Positions 47,892 through 59,502 of a DNA stretch of 64,000 nucleotides are shown here, piece by piece. The translations under genes were made by a program, and so were the position numbers. The stretch is from Daphnia carinata. Lineage: Eukaryota; Arthropoda; Branchiopoda; Diplostraca; Daphniidae. Below the pieces are notes generated by a model, which was not told the DNA's origin, searched no databases, and worked only from the letters and a program-made list of their open reading frames with translations. The stretch spans positions 8,370,001 through 8,434,000 of the forward strand of contig NC_081335.1 in NCBI RefSeq assembly GCF_022539665.2. Reading direction: 5' to 3'. Within the stretch, counting starts at the first letter, position 1; the number at the start of each line of letters is the position of its first letter.

Positions 47892-47927
47892 TAATAAAAG
47901 CACGTTATCGCAGCGCGAAAAATCAGT
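47892..47927 (+). promoter_or_regulatory. Core promoter of protease-like gene 1
   Basis: TATA-like TAATAAAAG at 47892-47900 and initiator TCAGT at 47923-47927. A 5' UTR intron from 47996 (GCG|GTAAAA) to 48096 (CACAG) then leads to the start codon at 48106. Confidence 0.55.
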
Positions 47928-48105
47928 GTCAACTCGTTCAGTAAATAAAGAAACATCACCTCTCCGTTCGTGGAAGCGCTGAAAATCCATCAGCGGTAAA
48001 ATTGCACTAATAACATTAAATAATTTTACTAGTATTTTTTTTATTCCGATGCGAGTATGTGACTAAACTAATTTCAATTACGGGTGTTTGGCACAGGTAA
48101 AAAGA

Positions 48106-50056
48106 ATGGCGATTATAAATAGATTTGCATCCATGTTGGTGCTGGCAGCCATCGTTCTGCTGGGCACGGTTAATGGTCGTATTTACCAGACAAGCGAATC
48201 CATCATTTTCGAAAGTATAAATCAGTTTTTAAAAAATTTATTTAAATATTCCACGTTTTAAATGTTGAATCGAAATTATCTCGCGTCCGTTTGAATTGTT
48301 AGACGAAAAAATGCTAATGTTACAGCAACAACAATTATTTAACGTAGTCTATACATTTTTTTTTTTAATGAATTCAATTCCAACAGTCGAACGAACGACG
48401 AATGGCGCATTTCTCGCAAAAAACTTCCCCTTTATTCAATGGGATTTCATGCCAATCAAATCTTTCCTGAATGGCGGTGTTGTCCCTAACTGGCAAATCC
48501 CCTTGGTTGAGCCGACCCCACAAGTTAATTCGCACAGCATCGGTCTGCCTCCGCAACATGGGCCGACTTTTTACAGCTGGTTGCACTATCCGTTCGTGTA
48601 CGGTGGAGCCTATCCTGTTCCGACAATCGGTTCTAGAACTGATCCGGCACTAAAACAAGAATCCAAACAGAACATTCCTTGTGGCGCTGGACCTGCTAGG
48701 GTTCGCATTGTCAATGGCCAGGAAGCTGCTGCGAACTCTTGGCCTTTCATGGCAAGTTTTTGTTTGTACCTAGCGATTAGATAACGTTTGCAAAATGCAA
48801 AAAAAAAAAAAAATAACGATTCGTGCACTACTTGTACAGGTAGCATTCACGACGCCTGATGGTACTGATGTCAGTTGCGGTGGATCTTTAATTTCGGAAA
48901 CCAAAATTCTGACAGTGGCCCATTGTTTCGAACAGTAAGATACAGTGTCGCCTATTTTTGTCTTTATCGATGCACTACATCGATTATTTTCGGACGATTC
49001 ATTTTTTTTTTTTACAGATTGTCCATGTATCAGGTGTCGCAAATGGTGGTCAAACTCGGAATGCACAAGCGTAGAGAGAGTGCAGAATCGCCGGATGATG
49101 CGCAGATGACGAGAAGAATCGGCCGCCTGGCAATCCATAAAGCCTTCAACGCCAAAACATATGTAAGTTTCGACGTCGATATATTCGTCTTAAATTTCAT
49201 GCTGTAAACGAAGTGAAACGAGTATATGCTACGCATATAAACATTGATTGATTGATTGCATTTGTATTGCCGATATGTGTAGTACAACGATATCGCCGTT
49301 GTCACAATGGACACGGCCGTCGCTTTCTCGAAATCCATTTCGCCCGTTTGCTTGGCACCTGTAAATGGTGAACTCGATGTCTACGCCGGAGAAACTGCCA
49401 CCATCATGGGATGGGGAACGGAAGCACTCGGTATGTGAAATATACGCTCTCATTAATGCATGTCAAACTGGATGCTTTTACGAATAACCGTTTGATTTAT
49501 TACTTGACTCGTTCCCTCCTAAAAAGAAAAAGGAAACGAGTTTTTGTAGACGAGATTAACGTTTAATTTGATTCGCATAGGGGGTACTAGCCCGGCCAAC
49601 TTAAAGGAAGCTACCGTTACGATCATAACGAACGAGGACTGCAGGACAACCTTTACAGACCCTGGTGCAATTCCTAACCACATGCTGTGTGCCAGTACCA
49701 CTGACGCCGATTCGTGCCAAGTACGAATCATGAACCCATTTTGAAATGTTAGCAATTAGTCAAACAAGCAAAACTGTGTTTGTATTTATAGCATGACGGT
49801 GGCGGTCCGCTCGTCGTGAAAACTGAAGACGGTTTATGGACGCAAGCTGGCATCGTCAGTTGGGGAGAAGGTACGAAGCTTTCGTGATTGCCCCTTTTTA
49901 ACACCATCCAATTAGATTGAGGTTTTCTTTTTGCTGAGCTTTTATTGATGATGTGCTTTTTTGCATGTAGGATGCGCGGATCCCGCTTTCCCTGCCGCTG
50001 TTTACACGCGTGTGAATTGGCTAAGAGGCTGGATTAACGGAAACCTGAGGAATTGA
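48106..50056 (+). CDS. Trypsin-fold serine protease homologue 1 (catalytic Ser lost)
   Basis: Exons are 48106-48214, 48387-48751, 48840-48934, 49018-49162, 49283-49430, 49581-49720, 49792-49870 and 49971-50056, in phase, 388 aa. Signal peptide ~1-24, then a ~118-residue N-terminal region ([34 protein letters not shown]), then a chymotrypsin-fold domain starting after VR|IVNG. The catalytic His186 (TVAHC) and Asp241 (YNDIAVV) are present. The nucleophile motif reads [10 protein letters not shown]: Gly replaces Ser at residue 337 and His replaces the oxyanion-hole Gly. Asp of the trypsin S1 pocket is kept (ADSCQ). It should be catalytically dead. Exon 2 ends ATG|GCAAGT, a GC donor; paralogues have GT there. 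First of three tandem copies. Confidence 0.9.
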
Positions 50057-52322
50057 TAGGCGTCGTTATTTATGTACATCGTCACGCGTTCCAAAGGCTA
50101 CGACCACGAACCGGAACAAATGGCATACGTTTTTGCAGGACAAACCGGAAGATTTAAAATAAATACAAATCATAAATTATTGCTATATAAAGCAACGAGT
50201 GATTTTTGAAAAGTAGATTTTTCATGTGCCTGTCTTCGATCCGAAAGACATCTAATATATGTACTCAAAATTCAATACTGATTTCCCGAAAGTTGTTCCT
50301 TTTTTTCGCTAAATTAACCGCTTTGGAAACATACCGAATATTTGTGCTGCACCGCGTTAGCGCTGTTGCGTACTGGCGCGCTACTTTTTAAACTAGTTTT
50401 TTTACCTTTACTTTAGGAAGTTTAAATCTTACGTCAAAACAAAGTCAATTAACGTTATAGTCGTTTGATTACCATTGTAAATTGGTTTTTCCGATGGACA
50501 ATCAATGGTACATTTGCGTTGGCTTTTTCAGTACCGGCAGAAGGACCAGCAAAGAGGCTCTCCTTGCCGGAATCAAGGGATATCGAGTTAATGTTGGCTA
50601 TTTCAATTTCAACGACAACAAATTGATTAATAAAAAGTCGGTTTTAAATACGAAGATGGAACAACATCTACTTTTGTGCTTGGCAATTGTCGTAATGGTG
50701 GCCTAACTAAGATATTTTAGTAAGAAATCGATGACTGCTTGGCAATACGTCAATTCATCATCTGTTCCCGAATGCAACTTTGCATATTGGAAATACAGCA
50801 TGCACCAAATTTAAATATTTAAAATTTTTGCAACAGGAAACATGTATGTGTTAATTCATTTCTCGGTAAGGTCAACGTCACTTAATAAGGAAAGTGTCTA
50901 ACAAAAACAGAGTTTGCACACGTAATAGTTGGTTCAACAAGGCAAAATAAAGGTTCTATGGCTTGAAGTTTAACATGAACTGGGAAGAAAACAACCGTTG
51001 CGCAAGACTAAGTTGTGCAACGGTTCAGATAGCCAAATAATCCCGCTGGCAAACTCGGCTTGGTCTGACCTTGCGGGGATTTCCCTTTGACGAGTCTCAA
51101 CTTGTTAAGTGTGCAAGGTTCCTGACAAACTTCTGTCGGTTCTTGGTTCACCAAAATTGCGCATTGGTATTAGACAAATCATAAACTGATTAGAATAACG
51201 AAAGATGGGATACCAAAATGAACGTGGAGAAAATTCGCAAGAGCGTTGCCCCTGTAAGAGATAACTTGAACCGACAATGAAAATAAAATCCTTGGCCAAT
51301 GTCATTGACACTCGATCCATATTTGGATCGCATAAATAGAATGCACGTTCAACTTGATTGAAATAAAATGAATGCCAAACGAACAATTTATGCCTTATCT
51401 ATACCTTATCTACAAGGACATTAGACTTTGTTTTCGAACTCCAAAATACATCATTTCCGAAACCAGATTTTTCTCCTCAATGACCCCTATTAGCATTGGG
51501 GGGTTTTATGTCAACAGGTAAAAAAAAATGAATCGCCCAAGAAAGGAGTCAACCTATTATTAAGTTGTTGTAAGTCCAGGAGCGTCCTAATTGAAGTATG
51601 AATTGCAGATTATATTAAAATCGATATTGAATTCAAAACGCAGGTGTGGCACGTGGAACTGACAATTGTTCTTGAAAAAGATTGCCATCGATGATGGAAC
51701 TTAAGGATTTTTGAAGGGCATTAAACATTGTGAAACAATAGTTTTTTGGAAGGCAGTTAAGAGATCTTACAACTAAAGTAGATCAATACCGAATTTTAAA
51801 AAGGCGCATCTGCATATTAGCAATCGAACGTGCACAACCAATCACGGACAATTAAAAGGAAACACGTCAGTTGGAAAAACGGGAGAGTCTACTTTAGTAA
51901 ATTCACTACCCTAGACCTATACACGTTGGTAACATCGTATTACATTTAGACACTACGAATAAAGGGCGTTTTACCCTTTCACATAACTTGAGACCAAATG
52001 AAAAAGGCAGCCTGCGCTATCCGCTGATGCCGGTATGACATTAAACCCTTATTTGGATTGAATACGTTGAATGCACTTTTGACTTGTTTTCGGACACAAT
52101 GAAGAAGGTCAGCGAAATGAGAAGAACAATTTGGATAACTTGACCAATGACATCGTATAGAACTAAAAATGGTCATTAGCGAAACAAGTTTTTCTTCTTC
52201 AATAAATCTTTGGCTCGAGAGATTGTACACGTGGGTCAGGTCTGATAGAAAATTATTTAAAAAGGAAGAAGAAAAAAGACGTTCGTATGCAATGGGTGGT
52301 GACACAAACGTCCGTAGCAGCG
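50057..52322. other. 3' flank of protease 1 and second copy of the upstream block
   Basis: AATAAA at 50158-50163 ends gene 1. The segment 50172-52320 matches 46680-47890. One palindromic GCGCTAGCGC-type module (variant GCGTTAGCGC, minus orientation) lies at ~50335-50395. Open frames at 50482 and 51979 (-) are not supported. Confidence 0.5.
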
Positions 52323-52358
52323 AAATAAAAGCAAGTTGTGGCAGCACAGAAAATCAGA
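52323..52358 (+). promoter_or_regulatory. Core promoter of protease-like gene 2
   Basis: AAATAAAAG at 52323-52331 and initiator-like TCAGA at 52354-52358, aligned with the promoter of gene 1. Confidence 0.5.
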
Positions 52359-52574
52359 AGCGGCTTGTTCAGTAGGTAGGAAACATCACCTCTCCGTCGT
52401 GGAAGCGCTGAAAAAACCATCGGTGGTCAAATTGCGGTAATAATAACATCAAATAATTTCGTTAGTATTCTCAAGTTCAAAAAAATAATTTAATTATTGT
52501 GCCCAATGCGAGAATGAAATATGTGACTAAACTAATTCAAATTACGGACGAACGGCACAGGTAAAAGAACAGGA

Positions 52575-54537
52575 ATGGCGATTGTAAATGAATTTGCATC
52601 CGTCTTGGTGGCAGCCATCGCTGTGCTGGGCACGGTTAATGGTCGTATTTATCAGACAAGCCACTCCATCGTTTTCGAAAGTATAAATCAATTTTTTAAA
52701 ACATTTTATGTTCCATGTTTTAAATGTTTAAATTAAATTAGCCAGCGTCATTTTGAATTGTTAGATGAAACAATGCTAATGTTACGCCAACAACTATCTA
52801 ACGTAGTCTATACATTTCTTTCTAAATGAATTAAATTTCAACAGTCGACCGGACGTGGGATGGCGCTTTTCTAGCAAAACATTTCCCATTTAGTCAATGG
52901 GATTTCATGCCAATCAAATCTTTCATGAATGGTGGTGTTGTCCCTAACTGGCAAATCCCTTTGGTTGAGCCGACCCCCGAAGTTAATTCGTACAGCATCG
53001 GCCTGCCTCCGCAACAAGGGCCGACGTTTTACAGCTGGTTGCACCATCCGTTCGTGTACGGTGGAGCCTATGCTGTTCCAGCAATCGATTCTAGAACCGG
53101 CCCGATACTCAAACAAGAATCCAAACAGAACATTCCTTGTGGCGCTGGGCCTACTGGGGATCGCATTGTCAATGGCGAGGAAGCTAAACCGAATTCTTGG
53201 CCTTTCATTGTAAGTTTTGTTTAAGCTCTTGTACTTAGCAATAAGAAAATGATTTTAAAATTAAAAAAAACGATTGACCTTCGTGCATTCCTTTTACAGG
53301 TAGGATTCACATTGCCTGGCAATAACGGGATTATTTGCGGTGGATCATTAATTTCGGAGACTAAAATTCTGACAGCGGCCCATTGTTTCGAGAAGTAAAA
53401 TGTGTCGCCTATTTCTCTTTATCGATGCAGCCCATTGATTATTTTCGTATGATTCATTTTGTATAGACTGTCCATGTATATGTTGTCGCAAATGGTTGTC
53501 AAACTTGGAATGCACAAGCGTAGAGAGGATGCAGACAATCCCGATGACGCACAAATGACAAGAAGAATCAGCCGCATGACACTTCATAAAGCATACAACT
53601 CCAAAACAAATGTAAGTATCGACGTCGATATATTCTTCTCGATTTCATGCTGTAAACGAGGTGAAACAGGTAGAATGACACTGCGGCTTTACTCGTTGCA
53701 CCCCGCGTATGAATTATATATAAAGATTGATTTATTATATTATTATTGCCAATTTGTATAGTACTACGATATCGCTATTGTCACAATGGACGCACCTGTC
53801 GCTTTCTCCAAAGCCATTTCGCCCGTTTGCTTGGCACCAGGAAGCAGTGAGCCCGATGTCTACGCCGAAGAAACTGCCTACATCATGGGATGGGGAGCGA
53901 TAGAATCCGGTATGTAGATACACTCTTAATAACGCGTGTTCAACGCATCTTTCTTCTAAACCCTTTTCATTACTCGACCCTCCTCACCCCCGAAAAAAAA
54001 AAGAAATTACCCTTTCTGGATTAGCTTAATGTTTGTATGGTTCACATAGGGGGTGCGGGTCCGGTAAGCTTAAAGCAAGCTACCGTTCCGATCATAACGA
54101 ACGAGAAGTGCAAGGAAATCTACACAGAAGCTGGCGAAATTGTCAACCATATGCTGTGTGCCGCTAGTGACGCCGCCGATACGTGCCAAGTACGAATCGC
54201 CAAGCCATTTTGAAATGTTAGCAATTTAGCCAAACAATGCGAAAATTTCTTTGTATTTATAGGGTGACAGTGGCGGTCCGCTCGTCGTGAAAACTGAAGA
54301 CGGTTTATGGACGCAAGCTGGCATCGTCAGTTTTGGAAAGGGTATGGAACTTTCTTTATTGTCTCTTTTGACATCATCGAATTTGCATGACGTATTGGTT
54401 GTTTGTTTTTTTTGTTGAGATTTTATTCATGATATATTTTTTCGTATGAAGGATGCGCGAATGCCGATGCCCCTGCAGGTGTTTACACGAGAGTGAATTG
54501 GTTAAGGGGATGGATTAACGGAAACATGAAGAATTGA
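52575..54537 (+). CDS. Trypsin-like serine protease 2 (intact triad)
   Basis: Exons are 52575-52680, 52845-53209, 53300-53394, 53467-53611, 53762-53909, 54050-54189, 54263-54341 and 54452-54537, in phase, 387 aa. Layout is as in gene 1: signal peptide (VLVAAIAVLGTVNG), N-terminal module (LNGGV-equivalent [27 protein letters not shown]), CGAGPTGDR|IVNG activation site, protease domain. Triad complete: His185 (TAAHC), Asp240 (YYDIAIV), Ser336 (QGDSGGP). Asp in ADTCQGDS predicts cleavage after Arg/Lys. The residue before the pocket wall is Phe (VSFGKGC) rather than the usual Trp. The Cys before the activation site probably tethers the pro-domain. Of the three tandem copies this is the only one expected to be an active enzyme. 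Confidence 0.92.
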
Positions 54538-55380
54538 TCGGCGTCCTTATTTATGTACATCGTCACGCGTTTCAAAGGCTACGACACGAGCCGGAAAAAT
54601 GGCCAACGATTTTCGGAAAAACGATTAACTCTGAGATTCGAAATCGAAGAATCTTATTATGCCATTAATTATTGATTTACTTTTTCTTGTTTTTATTCTA
54701 AATCTTTATTTAATTTCGTTCTAAGGAGAACGTAGCTACCCAACTTCTATACTATTGTTGTTGAAATATCTTCTGACTCGGCTTACCGTTTTTAATCTTT
54801 AAATAAAACAAACAATTTCATCTCAATAAAATGTGCAAATCAACAATGTAATTCTATGGAATCGATGATTCTTCATTTGGCTTAGTTTAATTTTTGCCAC
54901 AATTTTCTTATTCGTTATTGGTTAACGAATGGAAACGATTTTATACGATTCGAGTGGAGCAATTGGCTTACAGCAACGAAACGCTTTGGTATGGTAACGA
55001 TAACAAAGTAATGATAACGATTTTATTATGCCGAAACTGATGAAACTGTGAGCGATTTTAGGCGACGAACTAACGAAAAAAGAAAACGAGTGATATTGGC
55101 AAAGAAGTGTAGATTGTCATGAGATTTCGCAAATTTTTCGTGCTGCATCGCATCACCTGGTTTTGTACGTTTATTTAAGGAAATTCAAATCCTCGTCAAA
55201 ACAAAACCATCCAACGTCATTATCGTTTCCTTTTTCTCAAAATCTGGAAACAAACGACATCTTTTGGAATTAGTTGAAAACTGAAAAATTTTCTTTATTG
55301 CCTGCCAATTTCAGAACAGCAACTTGTTTTACCGTCAAGTCAGTCGCTGACGAAATATAAGGAATAACTTTGGTGTTTAC

Positions 55381-56860
55381 CACTGGCGCTTTCTAGCGTG
55401 CCAGTACGTAACAGCGCTAGCGTAATGCCCCTCAAATATTCGGTTTATTTCCAAAACTCTTGATTTAGTGAAAAAAAAACAATTTTCCAGGAATCAGCAT
55501 TCAATACTGAGTATATCCTGTGATATTCAACCAATTCCGATGAGCGTCAATTTTTGCAGAAAAAAAATTTAAGCCCGACTAAATAAACCCGACTAAATAA
55601 GCCCAACTTTTCATATTTTTTGCACGAACATTCGATGTAATTCAAAAACGGCTAACTTGACAAGAAAACGAGTGGCTTTTTCAGATTCAGCGTTACATTT
55701 TCATTATACTGTGTGATTTTCGTGGAGTTCCAAGAGATGTCATTTTTGGCCGATTTTGACAAAAGTGGTAAGGCTATAGCCTTTGCACTTTTTCATTTTT
55801 GGCTAAATTTTAAATTTCGCTTAAAATACATGATTTCGATTCAGAATTGAATGCTTATCACGAAAATCAAATTTATTTTTCAATTGGCCTTATGCTTTTT
55901 TAATTAAACATAAAAAACGAAAAAATAAGAAAATTCGGGCTTATTTAGTCGGGCTTAAAAAATTTTTCAGCAAAAACTGACACTCATGGGAATTGGTTGA
56001 ATATCAGAGGATATACTGAAAACTGAATGCTGATTCCGGGAAAATTGCTATTTTTTTATTAAATCAGTCGTTTTTTAAATACACCGAATATTTGTCATGC
56101 GCGCCAGTACGCTACAGCGCTAGCGCGATGCAGCAGAAATATTCAATGTATTTCCAAAATGGTTGATCGAATGAAAAAAAGAACAATTTTACTGGAATCA
56201 GGATCCAATTTTGAGTATGTTCTGTGATTTTCAACGAATTCCAGCGTGTGTCAGTTTTTGCAGATTTTTGAGGGAAAATTCCCACGGTCATTTCCTTCGT
56301 TTTTTCCCGCTAAAAACATTAAATAATGAACTAATTATACATGATTTGTATTCAAAATTTTAAGAAAATCACGAATATGGGCTTAATTTTTACATGCAAT
56401 GTGAAGTTTTTGAAATAAACGTAAAAAACGTGCTTACTTCGTTAGTGCGCTAGCACGCTCTGGCGCTAGCGCTACACCGCAAAAGTTATTCGCTACATTT
56501 GATCAACGACTGACTTGACGGTGTAAAAAATTACTAGTTTTAAACTGTCATTCAATAAAGAATATACTGTGGGATTTTCAACCAATTCTAAAAGATGTCG
56601 TTTTTTGAAGATTTTGAGAAAAATGAGAAGGCTATAGCCATCCCATTTTTTCATTTTTCGTAAAAACCTAAATCCAGTTAAATTTATACAATTTAGACTC
56701 GTTTCGAAACGCTGATGACAAAGGTTTACTTTGTTTTCGCGTAGGATTTGTATTTTGAAAATAAACGTAAAAATTTGTTGAAAATCTAGCACGCCAGTAC
56801 GCGCTAACGCGCAGTAGCGCTAACGCACGTAGAATTTCCTATCGTTATATTGTCAAAAAT
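55381..56860. repeat. Fold-back element and palindromic module array A
   Basis: Modules of about 70 bp with GCGCTAGCGC cores and flanking AAATATTCGG / CCGAATATTT arms lie near 55420, 56110, 56460 and 56805. The first two bound a long imperfect inverted repeat (about 55381-56125) whose inner arms contain TTAAGCCCGACTAAATAA and its reverse complement GGGCTTATTTAGTCGGGC. No coding capacity is seen. The array recurs at 62035-63105. Confidence 0.75.
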
Positions 56861-57179
56861 GCCGACCGGTAACTGAACTTTCCAGTCTAATGAAATTTCG
56901 TAGGATAGTCAACGTACGAGCTTGTGTTGCTGGTGCTATATGAGGGGCAACCGAATCTAATAGATTTGAATCTCATTTATTTAGGCGAAATCTAACCTAC
57001 AATTCGAAATGCTCGTCAAATTTCGATCAAAACAGTTAAGTTTGGTACAATTCTGAGACATGTTTTATTTTTCCAAAATTTGAAAAACAGCAAAGGGTAT
57101 AGCCTTCCCACTTTTGCCGATTTTGGTCAATTCCAACTTTGGCTAAAAACACATGACACCTACTGAAAATTGAACAAGG

Positions 57180-58450
57180 ATCACGAAAATAAGGTCCACT
57201 TTTGAAGTGAGGTCTGCATTTTTTTGTAACTAGGACGTTCTAAATAGAAACCATCATGAAATTCCGACATGTTTAAATCCTATTTGCAACGTTCAAAATG
57301 ATTAATTTATGAGCCAATTCTAAACTGAAATTGAACATCCTCGTTTATTCTCAGTCTAAATGGCTGAGTTTGATTCAATACTGCGACACGTTCCAGGTTT
57401 TCAAAATGTGAAAATTAACAAATCCTTCCCACTTTTCCAATTTTGGTTTTCACGTGTTCATCATTTGCAAGTATTTAGTAATTCATTCATTGAAAACCGT
57501 AGCGCCCATTTATGTTACACAGGAACTGTTTAAGTATGCGCCTTCACTTTGTATGGAAAGTGTCTGATAGACAACATGCTTCAGCGTTCATCCTGCAAGT
57601 CAAATAAACAAGTTGTGATCACTTGAAGCTTAACGAATGGCTCTAGGCATTACGACTAGATAAAGATTCGTTAGCAAAAAAATGCCACGAGACAGGTACC
57701 GAGACACCTAGCCGTTTTATCCCGCGGGCGAAACCCCACCTGTTCCCATCAGGCAGGAATTCCTCTTCGACGAGTCTCACGCTGTTGTGTGGAACGCTGC
57801 TGTGTAAGATAAACTAACATAAGCTGACTAGGAAAATGAATTATGAGATACCAGAATGATAAACGGGAATTAACTTACATCCAGCAAATAAGACAACACT
57901 TGGCACCTACTCAAAATCGAACTAGGATCACGAAAATCAGGTTCGTTTTGAAGTGAGACTTGCATTTTTGAAAGTAGAACGTTCTAAATAGAAATCATCA
58001 GGAAATTCTAAGATGTTCAAATTCTATGTACAACTTTAAAAATGATACATTTACGCAACAATTCTAAACAGAAATTTAAAATCTCTATCGCCTATTCTAG
58101 GTCTAAATGATTGTGTTTGATTCAATACTGGGACAACATTCTTGTGAGTTCATTCTATAAGTCAAATAAACAAGGTCCTATCGCTTGAAACTCAACGAAT
58201 GGCTTTAGGGATTGCGATTAGCAAAATAATCGTTAGCAACAAAGACAACGCCACGAAACCGGTAGGGAGACACCTCAAGCCGTTTTATCTCGCGGGCTAA
58301 GCTTTGCATGCCACCATCACGCGGGAATCCCCCTTCGAGTCTCACGCTGTGTGATACGTTGCTGTTAATTAAAACAAATTGATTAAGAAAATGAATTATC
58401 AGATACGAGAATGATATGGTATGGGAATTACGTCTAGCAAACAACACAAA
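57180..58450. repeat. Two direct copies of the protease upstream block
   Basis: 57540-57900 and 58140-58450 align in order: AAGTCAAATAAACAAG, TTAACGAATGGCT-like, CCGTTTTAT with CGCGGGC, TTCGACGAGTCTCACGCTG-like, then AAAATGAATTAT. Related, more diverged copies lie at ~46950-47130 and ~50930-51130. This interval is thus duplicated once more than the genes themselves. Confidence 0.7.
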
Positions 58451-59295
58451 TGTTTCTAAGATTGTATTCCCATGATTGTTGTCAAAACATCGAGGAAGGT
58501 GGCACGCACGTTGTCCTTATACAAGAGAAAACTTAAAACTGGCGTGAAAAATAATGGCCTGGGCTAATGTTATTGACATCCAATCCAAATTAGGATTCCT
58601 TAACGAATGAATGCACCACTTGATTCATGATTTTTCATGAAGGCAAACCAAATCGAATAATTTTCATATACCTTGTCAGCAGTGGAGTGTTTAACGGTCC
58701 CCCACAAAAGCAAACAAAGCGCAAAGCAGTACGTTCCCAGCAAAGAACTGACTATCTTCTATAATTCATTGAAAGAACGTGTTTTTGCATATTGGTAATC
58801 GAACGTACGCAACCAAATTTGAACTGATTATGGTAAAATAAACTGTGTGAACTGCAAAAAAAAATAAAAATTGCCCTACGATTTCATTTGTTTGTGGTCA
58901 CCTCACAAATACATGGACACATTTTGGCAACACCGAATTTCTTAGCTGTGGGCAACCCAAGTGAGAAAATTTGAAAAGGCATTACCCCTAACAGATAACT
59001 TGATCCAAGATTTTCAATGCAACACGTGCTGTTTGGCGTCGGTGACATTGAAACCCAATTTTAATTATACATTGAAAGCCTTTGTTTGATACGGATGAGA
59101 AGATGAAGGTCAACGAAATGCGAACTTCTTGTTCAGGAGTCTCATCAATCTTATTAAACCATAATTGTTACTAAACAAGTTTTGCCTTTGCAATGCCCTT
59201 TTGGCTTGAATTATTGCAAACGTGGTCGAAAAGAAAAGAAAAGAACAAAAGAGCCAAAGTAAGTGATACAGCTACAGTCCGAGTGTATAGCTGCG

Positions 59296-59304
59296 TATAA
59301 AAAG
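59296..59304 (+). promoter_or_regulatory. TATA box of protease-like gene 3
   Basis: TATAAAAAG lies at the position equivalent to the TATA-like elements of genes 1 and 2, and is the best TATA match of the three. Confidence 0.5.
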
Positions 59305-59502
59305 CGCACGACCGCTATGGCTGGTTCAACAGATAAGAAACACCTCTCCTTCGTGGAAGCGCATCGAAAACATTGGTGGCAATTTGAGGTAATAATTTCA
59401 AACATTAAGTCAATGAATTTCGCTAGTATTTAGTATATAGCAACAATGAAATATTTGATTAAACTAATTTCAATATTATGCCACGCATGTTCGATAGAAA
59501 CA

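Larger units (their letters stand above)
54538..59295. other. Repeat-rich DNA between proteases 2 and 3
   Basis: AATAAA at 54802-54807 ends gene 2. The next 2 kb carry palindromic modules and a fold-back element (separate entries). 57480-58450 holds two direct copies of the protease upstream block. No coding sequence is supported; the open frames at 56493 (-), 58205 (-) and 59211 (-) are repeat translations. Confidence 0.5.

Noticed and set aside
59446-59502. Upstream start for protease homologue 3
   Set aside because: It would place a 19-residue extension before a normal signal peptide; neighbours start at the position equivalent to 59503.
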